Part shown: positions 29,234 through 40,241 of the stretch, piece by piece
Numbering within the stretch: the stretch's first letter is position 1
Layout of the letters: every line of letters starts with the position of its first letter
Source: Pseudomonas brenneri
GTDB lineage: Bacteria > Pseudomonadota > Gammaproteobacteria > Pseudomonadales > Pseudomonadaceae
Assembly: GCF_007858285.1 (NCBI RefSeq)
Contig: NZ_VFIL01000001.1
Location: 248,001 to 312,000, forward strand
Direction of reading: 5' to 3'
Length of the DNA: 64,000 nucleotides
Position numbers and translations under genes: made by a program
Notes under the pieces: generated by a model
What the model saw: only the letters and a program-made list of their open reading frames with translations
Databases searched by the model: none
Told to the model about the DNA's origin: nothing

Positions 29234-29574
29234 GGGGTCTTCTCTCTAAGTGCCCAATCAAATGATGTGCCGTCGGTTGGGCTTACCGTTCGGCTAGTAC
29301 CTGTACTGATGCACGATGACGGGGTACGGGTCACATCTTAAAACAAGAAAATTCAACTTTTCGTGATTAACGTCATGTAAGAGGCCCATTTGAAAGCTGA
29401 ATGAAAGATTGAAGTAGCGTCGTGCAAAGGTGCCTGATCGCCAAATGCTGTATTCAGGGGGGTGTTATCGCAAAACGATACAAGGGGGTGTCAAGATCTT
29501 GCTAGGGTTATCAACAGTCGCCTCAAACTGTTGTTTCTAAATAACTTTAATGATTTTGACGCCAAGGAATAGTC
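29234..29574. other. Divergent intergenic region upstream of the sigma-54 regulator
   Basis: No gene is seen in these 341 bases. Two small inverted repeats lie close to the regulator: TATCG-CAAAA-CGATA at 29466-29480 and CAACAGT...ACTGTTG at 29512-29533. Either could be an operator. I found neither a good -24/-12 element nor a copy of the fap enhancer palindrome here. Confidence 0.5.
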
Positions 29575-30900
<1,326 letters not shown>

Positions 30901-30907
30901 GGCGGGT

Positions 30908-30947
30908 AAAAAAGCCCCGTCGCGACCCTTATCGCGGCGGGGCTTTT
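30908..30947. terminator. Bidirectional terminator between the sigma-54 regulator and fapF
   Basis: GCCCCGTCGCGA pairs with TCGCGGCGGGGC, with A-runs on the left side and TTTT on the right, so it can end transcription from both converging units. Confidence 0.9.
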
Positions 30948-30988
30948 CCTTTCCCTAAACCCACCATCCCCTGTAGGGGGTATGGCGT

Positions 30989-32299
<1,311 letters not shown>

Positions 32300-32330
32300 C
32301 TAATGCGGAAGTGTCGAGGGTCAGCGTAGT

Positions 32331-33077
32331 TCAATAACCGAGCGTGCGTAGGCCTTTGAGTTGATCCAGGTTGCAGTTCAATGCGCCCGCGTTCAGACCA
32401 TTGTTGCCTAGCACCACATTGAGCTGCGTCATGTTGTTGACGAAGTTACTGTTGCCTTGCAAAACCGTGCCTTGCAGTACATTGCCGCCACCGATCTGCT
32501 GCAGGGCGCTCCCCTGATTGTTATTGGCTTGGATGGCCATCTGCACGCCGCCATTGTTGGCCGAAACACTGACTCGACCGGCCGCACTGTCGGTCGTGAA
32601 GGAGCCGCCCGCCATCAACGCATGCCCCGACTGCGCCACGTTGGCCGGTGACAGGCCGTTTTCACTGACATTGATCCCGACGTTGTTATAGGCCGTATTG
32701 CCATCGCCGGCGGCGCGTACGGTTTGGGTCACGCCCTGGCCACTGCCCAGGCCGGCGCCACCCACGACAGTGCCGGTGCCAGGGTCGCGATTGGTACCGC
32801 TGCCGACTGAGCCGGTGGACTGCACATAGAATTGCGGGGTGATGGTGGCGGAGTCGATGTGCATATTGGCGTTCACCGTACTGGTGTCGCCAGCGGCGTT
32901 GGTCCAGGTGGTGCTCATGACAATACCGAAGCTGACAATTCGCCCTGGCATCACGAAACGGCCGCGCAGTTCAGCCAGTTCCGAGTCTTTCATTTCGATG
33001 GGCTTGAACGCTGAGGAAGCATAGGCAGGCATCGAGGCTGCCAGGCACAGGACCGTAAGCCAACGATAAGTGTTCAT
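32331..33077 (-). CDS. fapE: Functional amyloid accessory subunit FapE
   Basis: 248 residues with a signal peptide (MNTYRWLTVLCLAASMPAYA). The mature part is rich in Asn, Gly, Gln and Ser and carries one Cys near its C-terminus (ALNCNLDQ). Position between fapD and fapF and composition identify it as FapE, a minor extracellular component of the fibrils. Confidence 0.92.
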   Translation of the reverse strand: MNTYRWLTVLCLAASMPAYASSAFKPIEMKDSELAELRGRFVMPGRIVSFGIVMSTTWTNAAGDTSTVNANMHIDSATITPQFYVQSTGSVGSGTNRDPGTGTVVGGAGLGSGQGVTQTVRAAGDGNTAYNNVGINVSENGLSPANVAQSGHALMAGGSFTTDSAAGRVSVSANNGGVQMAIQANNNQGSALQQIGGGNVLQGTVLQGNSNFVNNMTQLNVVLGNNGLNAGALNCNLDQLKGLRTLGY

Positions 33078-33114
33078 GTTTTGCTCCTGGAGCTTCCTGC
33101 TCCTTATCGCGCTT

Positions 33115-33795
33115 CTAGAAGAAATCGCTCTGGATAAAACCGAAGTCCATCAGCTCTGCATCGCCCACGGGCCGGAACTCGTTCATTTTGGTCTTGGCGG
33201 TCAATGGTGTGGGAGGATCGAGCAGGGCGTTGGTCTTGTCATAGCCCTCACCCAACACGGCAAACACCACACCGTTCCAGCCTTTGACAAAGTCGTCCCG
33301 TGCATAGCGTTTATTGCCCAGGACAGGGTCACCGATATAGACCCAGTCTTTTTCGGCACGCTGCATCACGACGAAGTGCTTATAGCCACGGATCTCCACT
33401 AACACCACCACAGGGATTTTCACGGTCAGCAGGGTGTCCGGGCCGATTTTGTAGCCCCTGGCACGCATGCCGATGCTTTCGAGGTAGCGTTTCATGTCGA
33501 GCATGGAGAAACCCTGGGTACGTACCAGGTCCTGGTCAGCGTTGACCAGCATGCCCTTGATGACGTGTTCTTCATCAACGTCCATCCAATAGGCTTGGCG
33601 CAGGATGGTGGCCAGTGCTGCCGCACCACAGCTGAAATCGGTTTTTTGTTCCACCAGGTTAGCGAACCGGCGTTCGCGGATGCTCTCGACCTTCTTGAAA
33701 ATCACTGCACCGCCGGGCATGGCGGAAATAGCCATTTGCCCTGCCCAGGAAGGGCCAGCAAGCAGTAATAGAAGGGTGAGGGTCGCGAGGCGCAT
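33115..33795 (-). CDS. fapD: C39-type peptidase FapD
   Basis: 226 residues with a signal peptide ending near residue 19 and a C39 cysteine-peptidase domain. Candidate catalytic residues are Cys56 in DFSCGAAAL, His140 in GYKHFVV and Asp156 in IGDPVLG. In the Fap system FapD is a periplasmic protease needed for amyloid export. It ends in a short extension beyond the peptidase core. Confidence 0.93.
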   Translation of the reverse strand: MRLATLTLLLLLAGPSWAGQMAISAMPGGAVIFKKVESIRERRFANLVEQKTDFSCGAAALATILRQAYWMDVDEEHVIKGMLVNADQDLVRTQGFSMLDMKRYLESIGMRARGYKIGPDTLLTVKIPVVVLVEIRGYKHFVVMQRAEKDWVYIGDPVLGNKRYARDDFVKGWNGVVFAVLGEGYDKTNALLDPPTPLTAKTKMNEFRPVGDAELMDFGFIQSDFF

Positions 33796-33856
33796 GATCG
33801 GATGACCTGTTGGACACGGAAATAAAAAAGGGCCTTGTTGCCAAGGCCCGATTGCA

Positions 33857-34732
<876 letters not shown>

Positions 34733-34789
34733 GGTGTATCTCCTTGCTTCTAATTAGTTGGTTAAGTGTTGGTACGGTCTAACAAACAC

Positions 34790-34811
34790 CTATCAAGTCG
34801 TTACTTGATAG
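34790..34811 (-). other. Hairpin spanning the fapB stop codon
   Basis: CTATCAAGT (34790-34798) and ACTTGATAG (34803-34811) form a perfect nine-base-pair stem with a four-base loop across the fapB stop. There is no T-run. It separates the minor subunit gene fapB from the major subunit gene fapC. Confidence 0.6.
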
Positions 34812-35355
34812 TGATACCGAGGGTGTTAGCCATTCGGTTCCCCACCCCTGCACTCTGATTCACCTGTACCACTCCACGGCTGCCGGTGAAGGCCTGGTCG
34901 CTGGTAACGACCTGGCGGCTGCCAGTGGTAGAGGAGGACCTTGAGTCTGGTAACAGCGTCGTGTTCTGTTGCGACAAGACGCTGTCATCGATGCTTTGCG
35001 GGCCAGGATTGATACTGATCCGCACCGCATTGATCATCTGGTTATTGGCCCCGGCCGACTGGTTGACGCCCAGTACACCGTTGCCATTGCTGAAAGAGGT
35101 TCCCTGGATCGCCGTGTTGGCGTTGAGGGAAGGGTCGGCCTTGCCGTCGAGCTTCTGTATGAGCACAGTGCTGGCTTGACCGCCGACTGTGATGCTCCGG
35201 CTGTTGATCTGTTGTTGCTGATTGCCGGCGGCCTGGTTGACCGAAATAACGCCGGTGTATTGTTTGCCGGAGTTGTCGATGAGCGCTTCGTGACCGTCGC
35301 CGGCCATTGCGCAAGAGCAACTGAACAGTGCAGGGATCAGCCATGAGCGATTCAT
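34801..35355 (-). CDS. fapB: Minor functional amyloid subunit and nucleator FapB
   Basis: 184 residues with a signal peptide ending around the AMA sequence (about residue 18). Three amyloid repeats are visible, each with the core GV--VNQ-AG--NQ--N: GVISVNQAAG, GVLGVNQSAG and GVVQVNQSAG. They resemble FapC repeats but with shorter linkers. FapB nucleates FapC polymerisation. Its ATG overlaps the fapA stop (TAATG). Confidence 0.94.
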   Translation of the reverse strand: MNRSWLIPALFSCSCAMAGDGHEALIDNSGKQYTGVISVNQAAGNQQQQINSRSITVGGQASTVLIQKLDGKADPSLNANTAIQGTSFSNGNGVLGVNQSAGANNQMINAVRISINPGPQSIDDSVLSQQNTTLLPDSRSSSTTGSRQVVTSDQAFTGSRGVVQVNQSAGVGNRMANTLGITIK

Positions 35356-35807
35356 TACTGAGCCCCCATCATGCTGCCGATGTTGTTCAAGGGGGCCAGG
35401 CCACGTTCAATCGTGCCGCTGATCTGGCCACCCAGGCTGTTCCCGCCGCCATGACTCGCAGCTGCGCCAGTGCCCAAGCCAGCCGAATTGGTGCCCAGAG
35501 TGTTGCTCAGGCCGGGGAGTTCGCCGTTTGGCAGGATCGTGCGGGTAATGCCGGAACCGCTACTCAGGCCTGCAAAATCGCTATCGCTGAGTTCGCCGGT
35601 AGCACGCTGAATCTGACTGCTTGGGTTGGCATTCACTGTGGTTGGATAAGGGTCGGGACCAAAGGCTGGGCGACCAACGTGGAAACCTTGAACATTGCGC
35701 CCGGTCACGATGATGCCGTCTCCCGCCGAAGCGCTCACGCTCACACTGGCGCTGAGTACACAGCTGATCAGCAGTAGGCTCAGTGAGCCTGGATTGAGAG
35801 TCGCCAC
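35355..35807 (-). CDS. fapA: Functional amyloid chaperone-like protein FapA
   Basis: 150 residues with a signal peptide (about 1-28) and a Gly/Ser-rich, probably disordered mature part. The start is a GTG at 35807 with AAGGAA seven bases before it; an ATG in another frame overlaps the site and is not used. FapA affects the FapB to FapC ratio in fibrils and is regarded as a periplasmic chaperone. It is the first gene of the operon, about 45 bases from the predicted transcription start. Confidence 0.92.
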   Translation of the reverse strand: MATLNPGSLSLLLISCVLSASVSVSASAGDGIIVTGRNVQGFHVGRPAFGPDPYPTTVNANPSSQIQRATGELSDSDFAGLSSGSGITRTILPNGELPGLSNTLGTNSAGLGTGAAASHGGGNSLGGQISGTIERGLAPLNNIGSMMGAQ

Positions 35808-35860
35808 GGCAGCATTCCTTGTTTTTTAACGCTGACCCTAAACAGCGTTGCAAGGAAGAG

Positions 35861-35876
35861 AGCAGAAGCTGTGCCG
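35861..35876 (-). promoter_or_regulatory. Predicted sigma-54 (-24/-12) promoter of fapA-F
   Basis: The minus strand reads CGGCACAGCTTCTGCT. The GG and GC dinucleotides are ten bases apart, as required, and GGCAC matches the -24 consensus fully, while TGC matches most of the -12 element. A transcription start near 35850 would give a leader of about 43 bases. Confidence 0.78.
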
Positions 35877-35938
35877 CTTTTTATATTGGCTGGTTATTCA
35901 ACAGCTTGGGATTATGTGCGAGGTGGCTGGGGGCAGGG

Positions 35939-35956
35939 TGTATCAGGCATGAAACA
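35939..35956. promoter_or_regulatory. Enhancer-like palindrome 1 upstream of fapA
   Basis: TGTATCA-GGCA-TGAAACA, one mismatch from the palindrome TGTTTCA-N4-TGAAACA, centred about 98 bases upstream of the predicted start of transcription. Confidence 0.65.
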
Positions 35957-35996
35957 GGATGGCGGCCAATGAGCTGCGCCAGGCTTGGGCCCGGGG

Positions 35997-36014
35997 TGTT
36001 TCAGGGCTGAAACA
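35997..36014. promoter_or_regulatory. Enhancer-like palindrome 2 upstream of fapA
   Basis: TGTTTCA-GGGC-TGAAACA, a perfect inverted repeat with a four-base spacer, centred about 155 bases upstream of the predicted start of transcription. Confidence 0.75.
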
Positions 36015-36069
36015 CTTGTGATGACGAAACGATGAACCCGCAGCCACCGGGCTGTTACGCGGTGAGGGG

Positions 36070-36087
36070 TGTTTCAAAAGTGGACAA
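36070..36087. promoter_or_regulatory. Enhancer-like half-palindrome 3 upstream of fapA
   Basis: TGTTTCA-AAAG-TGGACAA: the left half-site is intact, the right half is degenerate. Centre about 228 bases upstream of the predicted start of transcription. Confidence 0.5.
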
Positions 36088-36141
36088 GGCGTTGCGAGCG
36101 ATAGCCGTGCCACCGCAGTACGCGGTAGTCACGGCTCTTGA

Positions 36142-37140
36142 TCAGGTCTTGGGAGTTTTGCGCGGGATTGAATTGAGTACGGTGTTGCCGTCCTGGTTCT
36201 GAGTCAGGTAGACCGGCAGCACTTTGGGCAGGGAGGACACCAGATGGGTGACTTCATGGATATCGTAGATCCCGCCAATGCGAATATTCCCGGTGCCCGT
36301 ATCGGCCAGCATCACCGGTTTGCTCAAGTAACGGTTGATCAGTGGCAAGGCATCCACCAGTGGCAGATTGTCGAGAATCAACTTGCCGGTGCGCCAGGCC
36401 AGCGCCGGGTCATGGGGGGAGAAGGCCTGTAATTGCGGTTGCGCGTCCCCCAGGTTGTAACTGGCCTGCATTCCGGGCGTCAGGCTCAGGCCGCTGTGGC
36501 TGGCGTCGCTGGTGATTTTTACCGAGCCTTCCAGCAACATCACCCGTACTTGATCGTCATACTTCCAGACGTTGAACTGGGTGCCCGTCACCCGGATTTG
36601 CCCCGTGCCGGCGCGCACCACAAACGGGTGTGCGAGGTCATGGCTGACTTTGAAGAACGCTTCACCTTTTTTCAGCGTGGCCCGGCGCTCATCCTTGTAG
36701 TTGCTGTAGACCAGCTCGGTGCCCAGGTTCAGCTCAACTTCACTGCCATCAGTCAGCGTCACGTGGCGCAGGCCACTGGTGGCTTCGTAATGCTCATAAG
36801 AGCTGGGCAGCCAACCGGCCTCCCAACTGGTGAAGGCGGCCAGTGGCAACGCCACCAGGGAAATGGCGGCGGCGACTGCATAGGTGCGCCAGCGGCTGGG
36901 TGGTGTGACCCGCACAACCGGCGGTGGTGCTTCGCTGGTGCGCGGCAAGTGGTCGGCAACATCCCAGATTTCCAGCATGGCGGCATATTCGAAGGCATGC
37001 AGAGGGTGCGCATCGTGCCACTGTTCGAAAGCCTGCCGTTCTGCCACGGTGCAATCAAAAGCGTGCAGACGCATACACCAATGCGCGGCGGCATCGGTGA
37101 CTGCATCATATTCGGCTTCTGAAAGGGGCTGTTCGGTCAT
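36142..37140 (-). CDS. FecR-family anti-sigma-like membrane protein (orphan)
   Basis: 332 residues. The N-terminal 50 or so match the FecR N-terminal (DUF4880) region (AAHWCMRLHAFDCTVAERQAFE shortened here to its start). One membrane helix lies near residues 86-106, then the periplasmic FecR domain and a C-terminal STN-like part (PLVDALPLINRYL). FecR proteins normally relay a signal from a TonB receptor to a cytosolic ECF sigma factor. No fecI-like sigma gene or fecA-like receptor gene is next to it. It lies upstream of fapA in the same direction. AGGAAG precedes the ATG. Confidence 0.87.
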   Translation of the reverse strand: MTEQPLSEAEYDAVTDAAAHWCMRLHAFDCTVAERQAFEQWHDAHPLHAFEYAAMLEIWDVADHLPRTSEAPPPVVRVTPPSRWRTYAVAAAISLVALPLAAFTSWEAGWLPSSYEHYEATSGLRHVTLTDGSEVELNLGTELVYSNYKDERRATLKKGEAFFKVSHDLAHPFVVRAGTGQIRVTGTQFNVWKYDDQVRVMLLEGSVKITSDASHSGLSLTPGMQASYNLGDAQPQLQAFSPHDPALAWRTGKLILDNLPLVDALPLINRYLSKPVMLADTGTGNIRIGGIYDIHEVTHLVSSLPKVLPVYLTQNQDGNTVLNSIPRKTPKT

Positions 37141-37291
37141 TGGTGCTTCCTGATTTCCTACATTCTAACCTTCCCGGCGTGGTGCCGAGAACAGCCATCA
37201 TGGCGAATGAGCATCAATGTGGAACTAATTCGGGCTGTAAACACCCTAAAAATCTGGATCTGTAAGTCATTCTCTCTAACGGAGTAAGAAA

Positions 37292-37561
37292 ATGCTGAAG
37301 AATACCCTCACTGCCATGCTTGCCACTGCCACCTTGTTCGGCGCTGGCGCCGCCTTGGCCGACAAACCTGGGGCCGGCTGGATCACCATCGAGAAAGCCA
37401 TCGAAACTGCCAAGACCAAGGCTGGTTACATTGAGGTCTACCAGGCCGAAGCTGACGACAATGGTTATTGGGAAGTCAAAGGTCGCAAGGCTGATGGTAG
37501 CGTTTATGAAATCCGCATCGACGGCGCCTCGGGCAATGTGTTGCGCGACCAGAAGGACTGA
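37292..37561 (+). CDS. PepSY-domain secreted protein
   Basis: 89 residues: signal peptide (about 1-23, cleaved after ALA) and a single PepSY domain (ITIEKAIETAK, then YEIRIDGASGNVL). Small PepSY proteins act in the periplasm, often as modulators of proteases or sensor kinases. It is divergent from the orphan fecR-like gene with 151 bases between starts. A GGAG site precedes the ATG. Confidence 0.9.
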   Translation: MLKNTLTAMLATATLFGAGAALADKPGAGWITIEKAIETAKTKAGYIEVYQAEADDNGYWEVKGRKADGSVYEIRIDGASGNVLRDQKD

Positions 37562-37927
37562 TCCCGATTAGATTCCCTGTGACTGATGGGCATCGGGCTC
37601 AACTGACGCCTCAGGTTAGTGATAGGCAACGCCACGGAGTCGGCATTATCCAGGATAGTGCCGACTCGCCTGGCCAGGTTGGTCCTGAACATCCCTCTCG
37701 CATTACTCAAATTCATCCCCGCGGCGCAAGTATCTGACCCTTGATGTACTCGGTTTCTGGGGCTGCACCAAAATCACTCCAACTGGAGTCGACGGCATCA
37801 GGTGGGCATTAAATAAATAACATCGAAGCCGCGTCGGTGGTTGACAGCTCACTTGTCGCGCGTTGTTAATCAATGGGCCGAATCCAGCAGGCTGTTGCCC
37901 CCTCCAATAACAATTCTGGAGCTTCAG
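37562..37927. other. Gene-free region between pepSY gene and dpkA
   Basis: No convincing gene in 366 bases. A leftward frame of 70 codons crosses it but lacks a ribosome-binding site and overlaps the PepSY gene. The main content is a 31-base palindrome at 37637-37667, followed directly by CCTGGCCAGG at 37669-37678. Sequence near 37720-37930 looks less GC-rich and may hold the dpkA promoter. Confidence 0.5.
37637..37667. repeat. 31-base near-perfect palindrome
   Basis: Arms 37637-37651 and 37653-37667 are complementary at 14 of 15 positions, the last being a G-T pair, with a single central base. It is too symmetric to be chance, has no T-run, and could be a protein-binding site, a decay barrier or the relic of a mobile repeat. 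Confidence 0.75.
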
Positions 37928-38959
37928 ATGTCAGCCACGCCCATTACCGCTGCGAACACTTCAATTGTCTTCACGCAACTTGTGACGCTGCTCAAGGCCA
38001 TTTTCATCCGTCACGGCGCTTCGCCGGATGTTGCCAGCGTACTGGCTGACAACTGCGCCCGCGCTGAACAGGACGGTGCGCACAGCCACGGGGTGTTTCG
38101 CATACCCGGCTATGTCTCGACTCTGGACAGCGGCTGGGTCAATGGCCAGGCGGTGCCGGTGGTCGAGGATGTGGCCTCGGGGTTCGTGCGTGTGGATGCC
38201 GCCAATGGATTTGCCCAGCCGGCGCTGGCGGCGGCCCGCCCGTTATTGGTGGCAAAAGCCCGCAGTGCTGGGATTGCCGTACTGGCGATTCGTAACTCTC
38301 ACCACTTTGCTGCCTTGTGGCCGGATGTCGAGCCGTTTGCCGAAGAGGGTTTGGTCGCCCTGAGCGTGGTCAATAGCATGACTTGCGTGGTCCCTCATGG
38401 CGCCGATCGGCCCTTGTTCGGCACCAATCCCATCGCGTTCGCGGCGCCACGTGCTGACGGGCCACCGATTGTGTTTGATCTGGCCACCAGCGCAATCGCC
38501 CATGGCGATGTCCAGATTGCCGCCCGCAAGGGTGAACGTGTTCCGCCGGGCACTGGCGTCGACAGCCTGGGCCAGCCGACCCAGGACCCGAAGGCGATCC
38601 TCGAAGGCGGGGCGTTGTTGCCATTTGGCGGGCACAAGGGCTCGGCCTTGTCGATGATGGTGGAGTTGCTGGCAGCCGCGCTGACCGGGGGCAACTTCTC
38701 GTTCGAATTCGACTGGTCAAACCATCCCGGCGCCAAGACCCCCTGGACAGGCCAGTTGCTGATCGTGATCGACCCCAGCAAAGCCGCCGGGCAAGACTTT
38801 GCCGAGCGCAGCCAGGAACTGGTGCGGCAGATGCATGCGGCAGGGCTGCGACGCTTGCCGGGCGACCGGCGTCATCGCACGCGGGCCAAGGCAGAAGTGG
38901 AAGGAATTGTTCTGGACGGTGATGAGCTGGCGCGGTTGCGTAAGTTGGCGCAGGGCTGA
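37928..38959 (+). CDS. dpkA: Delta1-piperideine-2-carboxylate / delta1-pyrroline-2-carboxylate reductase
   Basis: 343 residues from the ATG at 37928, the same length as the Pseudomonas DpkA enzymes. It belongs to the malate/L-lactate dehydrogenase family. Recognisable segments are DGAHSHGVFRIPGYVSTL, IRNSHHFAALWPDVEPFAEEG with the conserved His, and LLPFGGHKGSALSMMVELL. It uses NADPH to reduce the cyclic imines from D-lysine and D-proline breakdown to L-pipecolate and L-proline. No other lysine genes are adjacent. Confidence 0.9.
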   Translation: MSATPITAANTSIVFTQLVTLLKAIFIRHGASPDVASVLADNCARAEQDGAHSHGVFRIPGYVSTLDSGWVNGQAVPVVEDVASGFVRVDAANGFAQPALAAARPLLVAKARSAGIAVLAIRNSHHFAALWPDVEPFAEEGLVALSVVNSMTCVVPHGADRPLFGTNPIAFAAPRADGPPIVFDLATSAIAHGDVQIAARKGERVPPGTGVDSLGQPTQDPKAILEGGALLPFGGHKGSALSMMVELLAAALTGGNFSFEFDWSNHPGAKTPWTGQLLIVIDPSKAAGQDFAERSQELVRQMHAAGLRRLPGDRRHRTRAKAEVEGIVLDGDELARLRKLAQG

Positions 38960-38998
38960 TGGTCGGGGCGGACTGAGCCGCCCCGGCCGTGGAATCGA

Positions 38999-39319
38999 TC
39001 AGTGGCGACGGCCAAGCAGCAGGCCAACCACCAGGCCAAAGCCGGCTGAAATCGCCACGGTCTGCCAAGGGTGGCCACCGATGTAGGTTTCGGTGGCATC
39101 CACCACCGGCTTGCTGCGCTCACGCACGCTGGACACCGAGTCCAGGGCCTGCTTGAGCTTGATCGCTACCTGTTCACGCAGGGTTTCACCTTCTTCTCCC
39201 ACCAGCGATGCGCTGCTTTTGAGCAGTTTGTCCGATTCTTCGATCAGGGCCTGGAGTTCGCTGAACGCCTGGTCCTTGATTTGCTCTTCGACAGCTTGGG
39301 CAGCGGTTTTACGGGCCAT
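38999..39319 (-). CDS. ElaB/YqjD/DUF883-family membrane-anchored protein
   Basis: 106 residues. An amphipathic helical region with Ala, Glu, Lys and Gln precedes a short C-terminal membrane segment (VAISAGFGLVVGLLLG) ending in RRH. This is the YqjD/ElaB layout, in which the protein is held in the inner membrane by its C-terminus; E. coli members bind ribosomes in stationary phase. Confidence 0.88.
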   Translation of the reverse strand: MARKTAAQAVEEQIKDQAFSELQALIEESDKLLKSSASLVGEEGETLREQVAIKLKQALDSVSSVRERSKPVVDATETYIGGHPWQTVAISAGFGLVVGLLLGRRH

Positions 39320-39484
39320 GGAGTAGCTCCTTGCGGGGTAAGTGGGCAGTGAACAATGGAGTCTTCAAGCACGGCAAAAGTTGCAGTTTTTTTTCGTCAG
39401 CTGCCGGGGCAATGAAAAATCCGAATTCGGACCTTTCGACCTACAGTGTAAGATGTCACCTATTTGTGCAGCAGGTAATTCCAC

Positions 39485-39736
39485 ATGAGCTTCAATCTGG
39501 CCAACAAGCCCCTTGCCGAGCGCGCTGCGCTTGAAGATGAAAAGTCCCGCCTGTATGACTTGTGGCAAAGCAACCTGGGCAAGGCCAAGGGCGAGGGCGC
39601 CCGGCTGTTTGGCGAGCGTTCCAAGCGCAAGGGCAAATGGGCCGAATGGGTGCGTTCGGAACTGGACAGCATGTCGCCACCAGAATTTGCCAACATGGTG
39701 CGCAGTGAAGTCAACCGCCTGATGGCCGCGAAGTAG
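39485..39736 (+). CDS. Conserved hypothetical protein, 83 residues
   Basis: A soluble, highly charged, mostly helical protein (MSFNLANKPLAERAALEDEK start). No recognised family or catalytic motif. It starts 165 bases from the divergent DUF883 gene and ends just before a convergent lipoprotein gene. Confidence 0.7.
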   Translation: MSFNLANKPLAERAALEDEKSRLYDLWQSNLGKAKGEGARLFGERSKRKGKWAEWVRSELDSMSPPEFANMVRSEVNRLMAAK

Positions 39737-39777
39737 GAGCAGCCAGCGCATCCATGTGCCAGTGAACTCCAGGCTGT

Positions 39778-40233
39778 TTACTTGGGTAAGTCCAACGTGC
39801 CGCGATCAACAAAACGCATCGTGCCAAACAACCCACCGGCCAGTTTGCCGCGCAGCACATAGGGCAGGTTGTTCAGACTCTGGGTCTGGCTCAGGCCCAG
39901 GGTCTGGCGCAACACCGAAAACGCCGAAACGCTGACTGGCACCATCAGTACGGTCTCGGAAAAACGTGGGATAGATCCCTGTTGATCGCTGACCCCAGAG
40001 GCCAGCGGCCGGCCATTGACCTCCAGGTCCAGGGCTACACCGTTGTAGTCGATCGCTGTTTCGTTGGGGTTCTGCACCCGCAGCTTGACGGCAAAGCGCA
40101 CCTCCAGGTCCTGGCTTTGCAGGGGTTCGATCCCGACCACATTGATGTTGACCGGGTCGCGATTGGGAAACAGGGCGCAGGCACTCAGGCTGAGTAATAT
40201 CAGGGACAGGGTCAGGCCGATCAATCTGCGCAT
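39778..40233 (-). CDS. LEA type 2 (water stress/hypersensitive response) domain lipoprotein
   Basis: 151 residues with a lipoprotein signal peptide whose lipobox LSAC places the lipidated Cys at residue 19. The mature part is a single beta-rich LEA_2 domain (IEPLQSQDLEVRFAVKLRV, then NPNETAIDYNGV). Probably periplasmic and membrane-anchored; function unknown. It starts eight bases after the permease gene at 40242 ends, so the two may be co-transcribed. Confidence 0.87.
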   Translation of the reverse strand: MRRLIGLTLSLILLSLSACALFPNRDPVNINVVGIEPLQSQDLEVRFAVKLRVQNPNETAIDYNGVALDLEVNGRPLASGVSDQQGSIPRFSETVLMVPVSVSAFSVLRQTLGLSQTQSLNNLPYVLRGKLAGGLFGTMRFVDRGTLDLPK

Positions 40234-40241
40234 AAGGGTTC

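Noticed and set aside
29466..29533. Sigma-54 promoter for the regulator gene itself
   Set aside because: TGTCAAGATCTTGC near 29490 resembles a -24/-12 element but the spacing is one base short and the -24 GG is missing.
37504..37716. A 70-codon minus-strand frame between pepSY and dpkA
   Set aside because: It overlaps the PepSY gene, has no ribosome-binding site and crosses the 31-base palindrome.
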